From positions 2,203,045 to 2,267,044 of the forward strand of contig JAUPFP010000030.1 in NCBI GenBank assembly GCA_036925085.1: a stretch of 64,000 nucleotides of DNA, given 5' to 3'. The position numbers and the translations under genes are program-made. The stretch comes from Brachycybe producta (lineage: Eukaryota > Arthropoda > Diplopoda > Playtdesmida > Andrognathidae). How positions within the stretch are numbered: position 1 is the first letter of the stretch; the number at the start of each line of letters is the position of its first letter. The notes beneath the pieces are model-generated. The model made no database searches, had not been told where the DNA came from, and was given only the letters and a program-made list of their open reading frames with translations. Positions 13,701 to 23,668 of the stretch are shown here, in pieces.

Positions 13701-16700
13701 TTTGTGTTGAGTGGATATCAAACTACACCGAGTGAAGTAAATATATAAATTACATAGTAGAAACAGACAAGATTAATAAATCAAAAAAAAAATAATTTAT
13801 CGAACTTTAGTTCACTCTGTACACAGCTTAAAACCAAAGTTTCAGTAGAAGTTTTTAACATTTGAAACTTCAAGAGTTAAGATTTATGATTTTTATGATA
13901 TCCAATAAAAGCAAAAAAAAAAACCGGCATAAGATTGAAATAAAAATAGAAACATGAACCTGTGTGGTCAAGTCAAAAAGAAGTAGGCAAAACTGTGTGC
14001 CATTTCTCATAATAAGAAAAAAGTACGAGAACACTGAACACCAGAAAAAGGTGCAATTGTAACCTAAGTTACAATTTTAACTTAATTTAAGCACCAATCA
14101 AAATGGAACTTCGTAGCATTTAGAAGTAACTTCAAAAGGAAATGCAAAGTTTGTTTGAAAATAAAAGACTGAAGAATACAATAATTAATTACAGGGCTCG
14201 GATTTTTATGCAATATCAAGGAAATCTTTCTCAATTTGTGGCCAAAGTCCCAATTGTCAATCTTTTTCTAATCAAAAAGGCTGGTTAGAGGCTAAATATC
14301 TCGTTACTAGCCTAGCCTCTAACCAATGTTCTTGATTTAAAAAAAAAACAACATAATTGTTGGTTGATCTAAAATGGATTATCACTTCCCAATTGGCTTT
14401 TGGACCAAAGATTGAGAGACATTGCATAAAAATCCGGGGGCTCATTACAGAAAAAAATCAAATAATTGTGACAGTCATACCTTATGTTGTCACTGCTTGC
14501 TCGTTATAATTTTATGACTATCATATTATGTTTTACTGCAACAAATGACAGTCATATGATAATATTTGTAGTAATAATATTTTGTAATTTGGTTTTGTGA
14601 CTATTATGACAGATATGACAAGTTACTGTGATTCCATTTCTGTAATGAGGCCCTCCGAGCTCTAATAATTAAAATTAACATCATAAATGCTGTCTACCTG
14701 CAATGCAAGTCAATGATGTAACTAACTAATTGCTATTTCTCCTTCAATTAGCTTGCAACAAACAGTGTAAACATACTTTTAGTCATCTGATTTTTTCACC
14801 AATAACCTCATCGTGCAAAAAAAAAAAAAGAATGTCGATGAACGTTTAAAAGGATAATGTTCTTTTGCATAATAATTAAAACTTTGACCACCATATTATG
14901 TATATAATATATCACACGCAAAATTGACACGATTCCATTTGTGACGATCTGGACTTTAAAAAAAAAAGTCCAAAATCCTAACTCGAGTTGTGTTGTTTGT
15001 TTAGGCAATTGATATGCAAAACATCATGATTTAAACTCGGAGGAGCCAAAAATTGGCTATAAACTGAAATATAATGAACACAAAGTCATTAAACCAATTT
15101 GTCGATATATATTAAAGTAATAAATAATTTACCGTTTTTATACTCAGATTCGTTCCATTTCTGCAAAAACGTTTGCATTAAAAACCCTAATTTTTTTTTT
15201 TCTTTCATTCATTTCATTTTTATTTTTAGCTCCGGCATCCTGGAGTCTTCCATCCACCATGGAGGTCCAATACTTCAAATTTTCACATTCTGTGATGGTA
15301 AACAAAGTGGTGAGAGCAAACCTATGGGTTTTTCTAAACCCTTCGAAAGCAGTGCAAGATGTTGGCACACTTGTGCACGTCTACAAGGTGTCGAGAACAG
15401 AGGGAAGCACAAATTCGGTGATGACTCACGTGCTGTCGTCGAAAGTGGACTTCAAGTCTCGTAAAGGTGGTTGGGTTGCCGTCGAAATAAGAAAACTGGC
15501 TTTCGACTGGTTCAGGCATCCTCAGAACAATCTAGGCATTGTTGTTCAGGCTTTCGATCAAGAAGGAGTTCAACTTGTGTCAAACGGCAGGCATGAAGAT
15601 TCCGATACCTCTTTGGTAAGTATGTCTAATGTTTGTAACGTAGACTTACAAACCAGTCACAGTCTTAAGAAGCAAGGTCCAATGGGGTTAAGTTGACAAG
15701 TGCATCAAGTAGATTGTAATTTGCCTTTCAGCATTGAAAAACATACAACCTACAAAAACAAGTAAACTAGAATATCAGAATATGATGATTTGAAATTTCT
15801 AACAAAAAATGAACAGAATGAATTTATGAAAATAGTAATGAGGCCCTAAGCTTATCTAGATATACTTTAAAGGGTTGACGTTAGATGGTGTTCAAACCAG
15901 TCCTCATTTCTTAAATTTGACTGAATTCGACTTGTGTTTGATCTTTTTTCACAAAACAAATTTTTATTAAACTCAAGCTGAAGTGTTTCTCAAAATTATT
16001 TGAAATCATTTTCAATTTCATTTTGAAATTTCTTTTCCACAATGTTAATTTCCATAGACAAAACTTAAGTCTGATTGACCTCTTTTAATGCCAAGGTTTA
16101 AAATTTCAGAATCACTTCCATTAAATGACAGCACTTCATAATTAGATGCAGATGTAGTAGTTCAGTAGTTTTCAAGATGATATCTTTCAAAATAAACTTT
16201 TTATAGATAAAAATAAAAAATATCACTTAAAGTTGGGTCATTTTCAAACTCACATAAAACGAGCTTATTTTAAAAGATAATCAACATGAAAATATCTTTA
16301 AGTGACTAAGCTACCCTTTCTAGTTTCTAAAACACACATCCAGCTTTCTCTTTTATGTTGCTCTTGAAAGACAGAATATAATCAAAGAGTTTGAGAGACG
16401 TTTACACGTATTTAAAACCACCTTGAATGACTGTTAATAATGGTTTTTTTGTGCATTGTCTCTTATTTCAGGTTCCATTTGTGGAAGTGTACACAATGGA
16501 CGAGAGCAAAAGAAGGACCAAAAGAATGATCGGGTTAAACTGTGAAGAAAACTCGAATGAAGTTCGCTGTTGTCGGTACCCTCTAACGGTAGACTTCGAA
16601 GAGTTTGGTTGGGACTGGATAATTGCTCCAAAGAAATACGAAGCAAATTATTGTTCGGGAGAATGCCCTTTCGTCTTCTTACAGAAATATCCTCACACTC

Positions 16701-16855
16701 ATCTCGTTCAACAAGCAAATCCTTCGGGTTCTGCAGGACCGTGTTGTGCTCCACGAAAAATGTCCCCCATCTCAATGCTCTACTTCGACAACGAATACAA
16801 CATCATTTACGGCTTACTACCAGGAATGGTGGTAGATCGCTGCAGTTGTTCGTAA
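1706..16855 (+). CDS. Myostatin/GDF11-type (myoglianin-like) TGF-beta ligand, 3 exons, complete
   Basis: This is a secreted growth-factor precursor. The family signals through activin-type receptors and Smad2/3, and in arthropods myoglianin acts in muscle, nervous system and moulting control. Coding exons are 1706-2633, 15230-15615 and 16472-16855. They join in phase (928 nt, then 386, then 384) to give 565 residues. In order they encode a hydrophobic N-terminus (about residues 10-35), a long low-complexity extension (about 38-215), the propeptide core with CSRC at 221-224 and KQQILSKLG near 239-247, and a dibasic furin-type site KRRTKR at 451-456. The mature domain is 109 residues with nine cysteines, exactly the myostatin/GDF11 length and the cysteine count of the TGF-beta/activin/myostatin group. 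Poly-A signals are plausible from 17193. The N-terminal extension is much longer than in vertebrate members. Seen: exons, frames, cysteines. Known: family biology. The arthropod name myoglianin is an inference. Confidence 0.93.
4323..4463. mobile_element. Mariner-like MITE, copy 1
   Basis: Ends TTTTGTAAACTAAATCCTTG and CAACGACTTAGTTTACAA are inverted repeats. TTGTAAACTAAGTCGTTG closely resembles mariner-type terminal repeats. It has about 140 bp and no coding capacity. A second copy is at 9843-9995. Confidence 0.65.
4474..4757. mobile_element. hAT-like MITE relative, composite
   Basis: Begins GACCCGTAACTGTAGGG and ends TAGCTAGCTACGGCTCTG, giving inverted ends of the CAGAGCCGTxACTA type. The interior twice shows CTCGGATG(C/T)AAA and AAAGGGCGCCAGTTTT. 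It shares the GAGGTACCTGCC-type block with the cleaner element at 43724-43881, in opposite orientation. Confidence 0.5.
7226..7385 (+). repeat. SINE-like dispersed repeat, partial copy
   Basis: Contains TTCAGTTGCACCAGAACACA and CTTTGGGTTTTG, shared with the fuller copy at 13130-13345. The 3' part with the CTGCCACAGG block is degraded here. Confidence 0.5.
7704..7776. repeat. TA microsatellite
   Basis: About 36 uninterrupted TA units. The open frame that crosses it reads IYIYIY and is not a gene. Confidence 0.95.
8651..9021. mobile_element. Palindromic TTAA-flanked MITE, best copy
   Basis: TTAA at 8651-8654 and 9018-9021 bounds a roughly 363-bp near-palindrome. The arms carry GTAAACGCCTTTCGAACTC outermost, then AGAAACTAGAAGGGTAG, then TTTCAAAATAAGCTTTTTAT, mirrored as ATAAAAAGTTTATTTTGAAAG and TTAAGTGATTGAGCTACC. 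It has no open frame of note. TTAA target duplication is typical of piggyBac-type movement, though the terminal bases (GGT) differ from the classic CCC start. Confidence 0.7.
9843..9995. mobile_element. Mariner-like MITE, copy 2
   Basis: Starts TTAGGTTTGGAAACTAAGTC directly after a TA dinucleotide and ends CAACGACTTAGTTTACAA. GCACAATTTTTATTTCAAA is mirrored by TTTGAAATAAAAATTGTGC inside. It is closer to a full mariner terminus than the copy at 4323. Confidence 0.7.
13130..13345 (+). repeat. SINE-like dispersed repeat, fullest copy
   Basis: Order of blocks: GGATTTTATGCATGAAAATA, TTTCAGCTGCACCGGAACAC, TGGGTTTTGACAATGCATTT, GCATGCTGCAATT, and TGCCACAGGCCTTCT. It is not palindromic. Copies on both strands occur throughout the window. 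I see no clear pol III promoter boxes, so it may be a SINE tail or a fragment of a longer element. Confidence 0.55.
14188..14450. mobile_element. Fold-back MITE with 7-bp target duplication
   Basis: ATTACAG at 14188-14194 and 14444-14450 flanks a 249-bp element. Its ends GGCTCGGATTTTTATGCAAT and ATTGCATAAAAATCCGGGGG are inverted, as are the inner pieces GGCTGGTTAGAGGCTA and TAGCCTCTAACCA. Other copies are at 60173-60446 and 61451-61742, with a partial at 52421-52535. Confidence 0.7.
15230..15615 (+). CDS. GDF8/11 copy 1, exon 2 (propeptide C-terminal half)
   Basis: The acceptor is a long pyrimidine tract ending TTTTTAG at 15229, and the donor TTG|GTAAGT follows 15615. The exon starts mid-codon (phase 1) and ends in phase 0. 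It encodes about residues 310-438, starting [19 protein letters not shown]. It carries the latency-associated-peptide arm: [17 protein letters not shown], a basic [16 protein letters not shown] strand, then [13 protein letters not shown], which matches the family's WF(R/K)QPxxNxGIE pattern. This exon covers the propeptide fold that keeps the mature dimer latent in known family members. Reading continues past the donor for 27 codons before a stop, with no family resemblance there. Confidence 0.9.
15616..16471 (+). other. Intron 2 of GDF8/11 copy 1, with a TTAA-type palindrome
   Basis: An 856-bp intron with GTAAGT and TTATTTCAG splice sites. Bases 16084-16426 are a degenerate copy of the palindromic MITE family (TTAA at 16084-16087, decayed to TTGA at 16423-16426). 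Its 3' end lies 45 bp from exon 3. I see nothing else in the intron. Confidence 0.75.
16084..16426. mobile_element. Palindromic TTAA MITE copy in GDF intron 2
   Basis: Decayed copy of the 8651 family, with TTTCAAAATAAACTTTTTAT and AAAGATAATCAACATGAAAA arms. Its 3' end is 45 bp from the exon that codes the mature ligand. Confidence 0.65.
16472..16855 (+). CDS. GDF8/11 copy 1, exon 3 (furin site and mature ligand)
   Basis: Encodes residues 439-565. The processing site is KRRTKR at 451-456, and the mature peptide runs 457-565. Its cysteines are at mature positions 6, 15, 16, 43, 47, 73, 74, 106 and 108. [20 protein letters not shown] and [20 protein letters not shown] are nearly invariant family blocks, and it ends CSCS before TAA at 16853-16855. 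Vertebrate members end CGCS. The strong conservation of this exon, compared with the repeat-rich first exon, says the ligand is under purifying selection. The start is fixed by the acceptor at 16470-16471. Confidence 0.95.
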   Translation, partial: VPFVEVYTMDESKRRTKRMIGLNCEENSNEVRCCRYPLTVDFEEFGWDWIIAPKKYEANYCSGECPFVFLQKYPHTHLVQQANPSGSAGPCCAPRKMSPISMLYFDNEYNIIYGLLPGMVVDRCSCS

Positions 16856-17192
16856 TGCTGGTAACTTAACTGGAAGGCTATGTTCGGCTAATTATTAAAA
16901 AAAAAACCTCTTTAACTAGGCAGCAGAATGGGCGATGTGAAACGTCTTTTGTTGTTGTTGTTGTTGTTGTGGGTTACCATTTGTCTGCTCAAAAAAAACC
17001 TACGTCAAAATTTCTCTTGTTCATTTTGATCAATCCAAGAGAGAAAGTAAAAAAAAAAACATTTCACTGTTTTCAAATGCAAATGTCATATTTGTAAGAA
17101 AACAGAGGGAAAAAACAACAACATCCAAGTGACGAGCAGGAAATTCTACAGAAAAACTGCCATCCGTGATTGAGAAGCTTGATATTGTTCAA

Positions 17193-17198
17193 AATAAA
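17193..17198 (+). terminator. Candidate poly-A signal of GDF8/11 copy 1
   Basis: AATAAA about 340 bp after the stop codon of the ligand exon. It is the first canonical hexamer found downstream on the same strand. Others occur later, so the true 3' end is uncertain. Confidence 0.4.
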
Positions 17199-19920
17199 GG
17201 ATAGTTAGTTTTGAAAATTATGGTTGAAACCTCGACAAAACTAAAATAAGATGAAGAAGAAGAAAAAAAAAAAGGAAATGGAATTGAAACAATAATGTCA
17301 ACCGGTGTAAATGTCCATTTAAAAATTAAAACACTGTTTAAGTTCAAAATTGACATTTGTTTTCTCCTTTTGTGGTATAACCTGGGCCAAATGTGATTAG
17401 TATAAAACTGAACAAAAAAAACAAACTTCTAATTATGTTGTTTAAGATTAAATGTATGTAGTATGTATGTATGATGGCCAGTAATGTCTCTGAAATGCAA
17501 TTTTTTTTTGGTAAAAACAAAAAAAAAGTATGAATTGTGTAAAACATAGTTTTTTAAAAAAAATAGGTAATTAATTTGACTTATATGCATTGCTTTGTGC
17601 CTCTATCTGAAAATTAACTGTATTGTGCCTATCACGATTTTCCTTGGTCCTGCCAGCTTATAAGCAATATAATTCACTCAAAACACACAATTACTACTCG
17701 AGAATTTCTTCAAAGAAAAGCTCTCGAAGTTATTTTTTTTTTCTTTCCTCTTTAGGTTAATTATTAATTAATATTCGGAAGACTACGTGTTATAAATGTT
17801 ATCTGTTTGTCCTAGAATGGGAGCTTAAGGTTTTTGTTTTTTAGTTGGGATTCATGTATGTATGATCACAACGAAGATTGTGTCACCAAAAGTGTAATTT
17901 CTCCACTCTTCGAAAATTGTGTGGCTACTGCTAGTAAGTACTATGACAAAGTGGATAACAACATCTAAGAAAAGAATCATCTTTGGTGAACTGAATATAT
18001 ATATATATTAATATAATAATGTATAATTATGGACTATCTTGTAGCTCCATCAAGAATTGTGATCTCATAATGTTTTATTCAAATGAACTTCACGTCATGA
18101 ACATTCATATTCAAGTCATTGGGATTTTTGTCGACTGAAGTTTCGAACAAGAAGAAGAAGAAGAGAAATAGAAACAATCATATAAGTGTGGTGAGAGGGG
18201 AAAATAAAACTGGATTTATTTCTGGTATATACAACCATACTTAACACTTAAAAAAAAATTCCAAAATAACAAAACTTCATTTCATTTTTAAATATGTGCT
18301 GCAATTTTGTGTGCCCAGCTCCTGTGATATGTGTAGTATAAACTATTTCTAACAAATGTCTCATTAAATATTTTAACGGATTTATATCAATTATATTTTT
18401 TTTGCCTTCATTTGACAACATCACGAAAACCTAATTTTTTAAAAAAACCTCGGGAGTTTCACTGTGACTGAAACACATGTCCATCTCAACAAAAAGTTCA
18501 GCCTACTAAATTGACAAGCTTGCAAATAATTCAATTGACAAAATCCGAACATGGAATTTGTTCAATGTTTGCTATTGTATCAAAAACGCTGCAAGTACAT
18601 GTATTGTCGCCTCACTATACCCTGGAAGTTTGTGACGTCAGAGAGACTATAATCAAAAACCGATGTATCTTTGTTTTAAATTCTTTAGAATTTTTCTTAT
18701 CTGACAATATGGTACAAGTCAGTGAAGCGACAGTACCGCATTACATGATGCATTTTAAGCCATCTGCAAAAAATTTTGATTTTTATATAGTTTGCAATGG
18801 TTTTTCTTGCACATCACACTGTTTTGAAGAAAACGCTTAACTTTAGCTATTTTGCAAGACATTGTGCAAGATTGACAGCAACATTTATCACATTTATTGG
18901 TAGTGAATCTTGTAAAATATAGCCAAAGTGATTATTGTTTTAATCACAGTGTGTCTAAAGGTCATATACTAAAACGTTACTTAAGCCAAAGTGAAACTTA
19001 AACAAAGCTAAATTTAAAACCTCTCCATAGACTTACTATATATAGTTTTGTCTTGAGTCATGGTTTAAGTTTAACTTTATGTTAAGCAACTTTTGAACGC
19101 CATAAATTCTCATAACAATACACTTCTGTGGCGGCGTGTGGGCTAATAGTAACAATAATTCCGAACGTTTTCCAAATTATTTTCACTCACATACCTCCCC
19201 TTTTCAAGATGTGTTTTGGTAAAGATTTTTATTTTAAAAGTGATAACAGTTGTTACTAAAGTGGTTTTTTATTAAAAAAAAAAAATATCTAAAAAAAATA
19301 GAAAGGTAAAAAGCAGATAAAATCATTATCATCATATAGCCCCCTATGATCTCATTAGGAACTTTACCATATTTTTTTTTTGGATTAAGTGTCTAAAAAT
19401 GTAGAACTGATACAAAGTAAAACACTAACCAATTTTATAAGAATAAAAAAATTGTCAAAGATGTCATGTCATAGGTTTATTCCTTTGTTATAACAATTTC
19501 AAATCAAACTTTTAAGATTTGATTGGAATTTCTTCCATTTGACAAAAAAAAATAATTAAACTGTGAAAATTACAACTGGAGAAAATTGCAGTTTACTAAT
19601 ATTATGAAAAATACCTAATGCATTTAAATTATTTGGACAACGTAATGTCACCATTAGGAGAAAAAACAATTTGGTATTAGAGGACAAATGTGGCCCTAAT
19701 ATACACTATAATGGTTTGCTTTATTATATTAGGTCAATTGAAGTGAGAAAACCCCAATCACCCTACCACTTCAACTAAGCTAGACATTGTCATTTCTCAT
19801 CAATTGTTACATCGAAATGGCGTTATTTTTCTGTAAAACTATATGGTTAAATGTAGCGTAAATCTAATGAAATACATTAATTTATCTGAAATGATGAATA
19901 ACTTGAAGAAAAATCGATGA

Positions 19921-20285
19921 AAAACCACTCACCAAAACGAACAGAAAAGCAAGATGGCGACCACAATGCCTTCAGTGGATTAAATTTCAAACAAAATTCA
20001 ACTTTGGCAAACACTTGTGCTTTTTGGTTATCTAAAGGCGTTCTGGTTGCCATCTTCATAGTAAACTGTTTTTCACCATTGAAATTTTTGCCACAGTGGA
20101 AACAAGGCCTTATGGCCTGTTTCAACTTCACGAAGATTAGGGTGAAAATGCGTTTTAAACCGAAAAAATAAGGTTTAACAAAAAATTGAATAATTTCAAC
20201 TTTTAAACCTGTTGAATTTTATTTTGAACCATTGAGGACGTTCTGATCGCCATTTTCTTTTCCTTCATTTTGGTGAGTTTTGTTT
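19921..20285. mobile_element. Fold-back MITE with AAGATGGCGACC arms
   Basis: The first arm (19921-19978, ACTCACCAAAACGAACAG then AAGCAAGATGGCGACCA) is mirrored by the second (20229-20285, GATCGCCATTTTCTTTTCC then TTCATTTTGGTGAG). Another internal copy of the GGTTGCCATCTTC block lies near 20044. Overlapping open frames on both strands (about 19877-20171) are by-products of this structure. Confidence 0.65.
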
Positions 20286-22250
20286 TTTAGATTTTTTTAA
20301 AATTAGTCATCATCAGGCATTTTAATTTGTCAACTAATTGAAAGGCATTATCACATTTCATCCTAGTAAACTACCATTTTTAACAAGGGCCCAAATTTTC
20401 AAGGCCTTACCCATGCGCCTATTTTTCGAGCGATTTATTTGAACTTTTTCAAGTTGAAACAGGGCCAAATTAAAAAAATCATCAAACCTCAAACTTAAAA
20501 GTCTAAAAATGCTATTTTTATGCAAAACATCGTTATTATTAACTTGGCCGTTTAATTCTTTCCATACCAAAATAGTGTCAAGTTTTTTTATATTACCCAA
20601 GATAGTAACATTTTTGTTAAAAAAAAAAGAAACAATCCTTTAGTAATTTATTTTATGGGGATGTCATTTCTAAACCCATAGATGTAATTTGGTCATTGGT
20701 ATGGGCATCATTTTATCGGTCATTTACCCACATGTCTTTCAGGTTTAAATGACAGAAAATTTCTAAAAATAAATCGGTGTTATTTATAAAAAGAACAAGT
20801 GAATTTAAACCAGTTCTAATATAGACAACAACGGGTTTACTAAAATTTACTTCAAACAGAACAAGTTTTAAAATTTACATAAAACAGAACAAACATTATG
20901 GTCTTATTTGCAAGAATGGGTTCTCTTTTTAATGACTTTTACAAATAATAATAAAAATTCAGCTCTTTGTATAAGGTGCATGCTTCAGAATGAGGAAAGA
21001 CATTAAGGCACTTGTTACACAGGCCACTTTTTGAACATTTTTCGACTACAAAATCAAGTCGAACAATGGCAGTCCAACCACCTTCGACTTCATTTTGCAC
21101 TGTCGCATTCGAAACTAAAGTGTTAAATTTACTATTCTACTACTGTTCTTGCAAATATAAATACATGTAAAATGCCATTATCAAATCTTCAATTTAGTGA
21201 TTAATACATAAAATTCTGACATTGCTCTATTTAAATTAGAAAAAAAAAGTGCCATTAAAAAATGCAATTTTTTCAAAGCAAAAAAACCAAACAAAACTAA
21301 AGCAGGACAAACCTCCGACCCCTAAAAATATCTTTCTATTTCAGTATGTCGACCCATTAGGAAACCCTCATTAAGGTAAAATATTCATTCAAATTCATGT
21401 AACATAATACTAACACATTAACCATAAGATAAAAAACAACACCACACAAATGCAAATAGGCCATTTAAGATAATGATACACATTGCTAAACACACAAGAC
21501 ATATTACGTATTGCATAATAATTTTCACATTGCTTATTTATTAACTACCAAATAGACGTATTTAATTCACGTGAGTGTAGATTTTCTAAAAATATAAATA
21601 TCTATACTTCACTCTCGAAAAACCAATTTTCAAACTTTACAAGTAAAAACAAAAAAAAGTTTATTTTTCAAGTTTGCCATCAAAGTTGCTTAACACCTAA
21701 AGAACCTCATATAACCATAGAAAAACTAGCTTTTCAATTGGTTAGAGAGAAAAGAAAACTTTTAACGAGGTCGTAAATCGAAACAAGTGTGGTTTGTGTT
21801 CATAAAATGCTGTAAAAGTATTTACCAAAATGTATAAGTGAACTGTGGTATTTTATACATAGGTTGTTTCTTCGACATAAGGAACACATCCAAAGAGATG
21901 CGCGCCTACCTAGGTGGTGTTAAATCACAAATACCACATAATAATATTATATAGTAGAAGTTCTACAATGAATATAACAAAAAAGAGAGAAAGAGATTAA
22001 TCTAGCTTTCTTAACAGTTATCTAGTTTCAAAAAAGTGGTTTTTATGACGCCACAAAAATGTCTAATCTACAAATGACATCTCTTAACTTTTTTTTTGGC
22101 TCCTGAAATATAATAATGGACAAGGACAAAAGAAATTATGTAACCACTTTCAAGACTTTAATGGAGGAGGAAAAATGATATTTTTAGATATTTTAATTTT
22201 TTTTTTAAGAATCTTCCAATGTTAATTTCAATGACATATGAATTAATATA

Positions 22251-22757
22251 CAGCTCTATGGAAAAATTAATAGTAACCCCACGTTATTGCTAAATCTCAT
22301 CATTTTATGTCAATATTTCATGGAGATTTTTATTGAAATAAAAAAGTACATACATTTTATGTAAAAAAAAAATTGTCAATTATAATCTTAAGGTTTATTT
22401 TCATTATTATTAGCAATAGTCACATTTTCTTTTATGAACTCATAACTATTGAAAAGACTCTAAAACCATTACACTGATATTTAAGTTTGGTAATTTTATG
22501 GATTTGATTGAACTTAGATAACAATTTCGAGTTGATAAAAAAATAAGATTATTGGGTATAAATTTAAAAATAGTAATTAAAAATTTATTAAAAACAAAAT
22601 CGACAAATTTTTAAATGACGATGTTCTAAAATATATGTACTTTTTTTATTTCAATAACATTTTTTTATGAAATATTAACATAAATTGAAAAAATGACCCA
22701 TGAAGTACGCAAAAGTTTATAATTGCATTTTTATTGGTATTTATTTTTCCATAGCTG
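22251..22757. mobile_element. Tc1/mariner-type palindromic MITE
   Basis: TA at 22249-22250 and 22758-22759 flanks inverted ends CAGCTCTATGGAAAAAT and ATTTTTCCATAGCTG. Inner arms AATATTTCATGGAGATTTTT and TTTTTTTATGAAATATTAAC continue the palindrome. It has no transposase frame. CAGCTxTGGAAAAAA ends are typical of Tc1/mariner derivatives. Confidence 0.75.
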
Positions 22758-22839
22758 TATGTGGACATCTTACAAAATGTATTACATTTTTAAAATATTT
22801 AATTAAAATGTAGAAATCACTTGATTAGTTGTGATTGTT

Positions 22840-22840
<1 letters not shown>

Positions 22841-22891
<51 letters not shown>
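22841..22891. repeat. GA microsatellite
   Basis: About 25 AG units, 80 bp after the Tc1/mariner-type element. Confidence 0.95.
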
Positions 22892-22895
<4 letters not shown>

Positions 22896-23254
22896 AACGA
22901 TGGAACAAATAAACTCAAATTATTAATAATTATAGTTGATTGAATTAAAATAAACATTTTGCTCATTAATCACTGATCAGTGTTCAATACATTCCCACTT
23001 CTTAATAGACGTAAACAAGTCCAGAATGAATCATTTTGTATTTTACCAACAGATTGAGATATTCATTCACCATTCAATGATGATAATGCAATTTAAGATG
23101 CGGTTTATCCTTGTATAAAGTACAACAAATGTTGTTGAATAGTAATAATATCAATAGCCATCTACGAGGATTTGGTGAATGCCAGTTTTGACGGTCGTTT
23201 TCATAATGATGACTAACAAACAGCAACTTTTAGGGTCAAATTCTTAACGATGGG

Positions 23255-23668
23255 TAATGCCTTCCAACGCTGGACAAATGATAGTTTGACACATAGTATG
23301 GCCGTGAGACGCATGTCGAGTGTCGTATGCCAAGCATCCAACGTTCGACATTGGAAGGCATTTGGGCAGGTGTCGGTTTCTTTGTCCCGCGTCAAAGGGC
23401 CCTCCAACATTGGAATGTATTCACCCCAACATTCGTGATTCAGCCACACATTTACCACATACCTACCACTATTTGTGTGAAGGTTTCCATTTCAGTTTCG
23501 TTCATATCGGTTGCCCCAACGTCGGAACCAATGTTGGACACACAGTCAGACCGCGGTTCATTAATTGCGAACATACAAGTGTCCAACTAGCAAATGCTCG
23601 ACGCAAATATTGGAGACAAATATGGGAACAACGTTGAATCCAACGTTGGACACATAGTGTGTCCCAAT
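23255..23668. repeat. Cluster of CCAACGTTGG-type palindromes
   Basis: At least five variants of TCCAAC(G/A)TTGGA occur here: TCCAACGCTGGACA near 23265, CCAACGTTCGACATTGGA near 23339, CCAACATTGGA near 23403, CCAACGTCGG with CCAATGTTGGACACA near 23516-23540, and TCCAACGTTGGACACATAGT near 23638. Spacers differ, so it is not a clean tandem array. The block is GC-richer than its surroundings, and open frames on both strands read through it. Confidence 0.65.

Larger units (their letters stand above)
2634..15229 (+). other. Intron 1 of GDF8/11 copy 1 (12.6 kb)
   Basis: GTAAGT donor and TTTTTAG acceptor. I find no convincing internal exon. The intron carries mariner-like MITEs (4323-4463, 9843-9995), a hAT-like composite (4474-4757), one complete TTAA-flanked palindrome (8651-9021), a 7-bp-TSD fold-back (14188-14450), two copies of a SINE-like repeat (7226-7385, 13130-13345) and a TA microsatellite (7704-7776). 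A small CG-rich island with CGCCGCCGCCGCAGC lies near 5325-5340, next to a palindromic TTATTATTATATAATAATA stretch. The rest is AT-rich unique-looking sequence in which I see nothing. Reported open frames in it are short or made of repeats. Confidence 0.85.

Noticed and set aside
18511..18840. 109-codon plus-strand open frame
   Set aside because: Begins with TTG, has no family pattern and is flanked by AT-rich sequence. An open frame of this length is not surprising in 64 kb over six frames.
23213..23637. Overlapping frames on both strands
   Set aside because: They result from the palindromic CCAACGTTGG cluster. Both strands cannot plausibly code, and neither has a domain.
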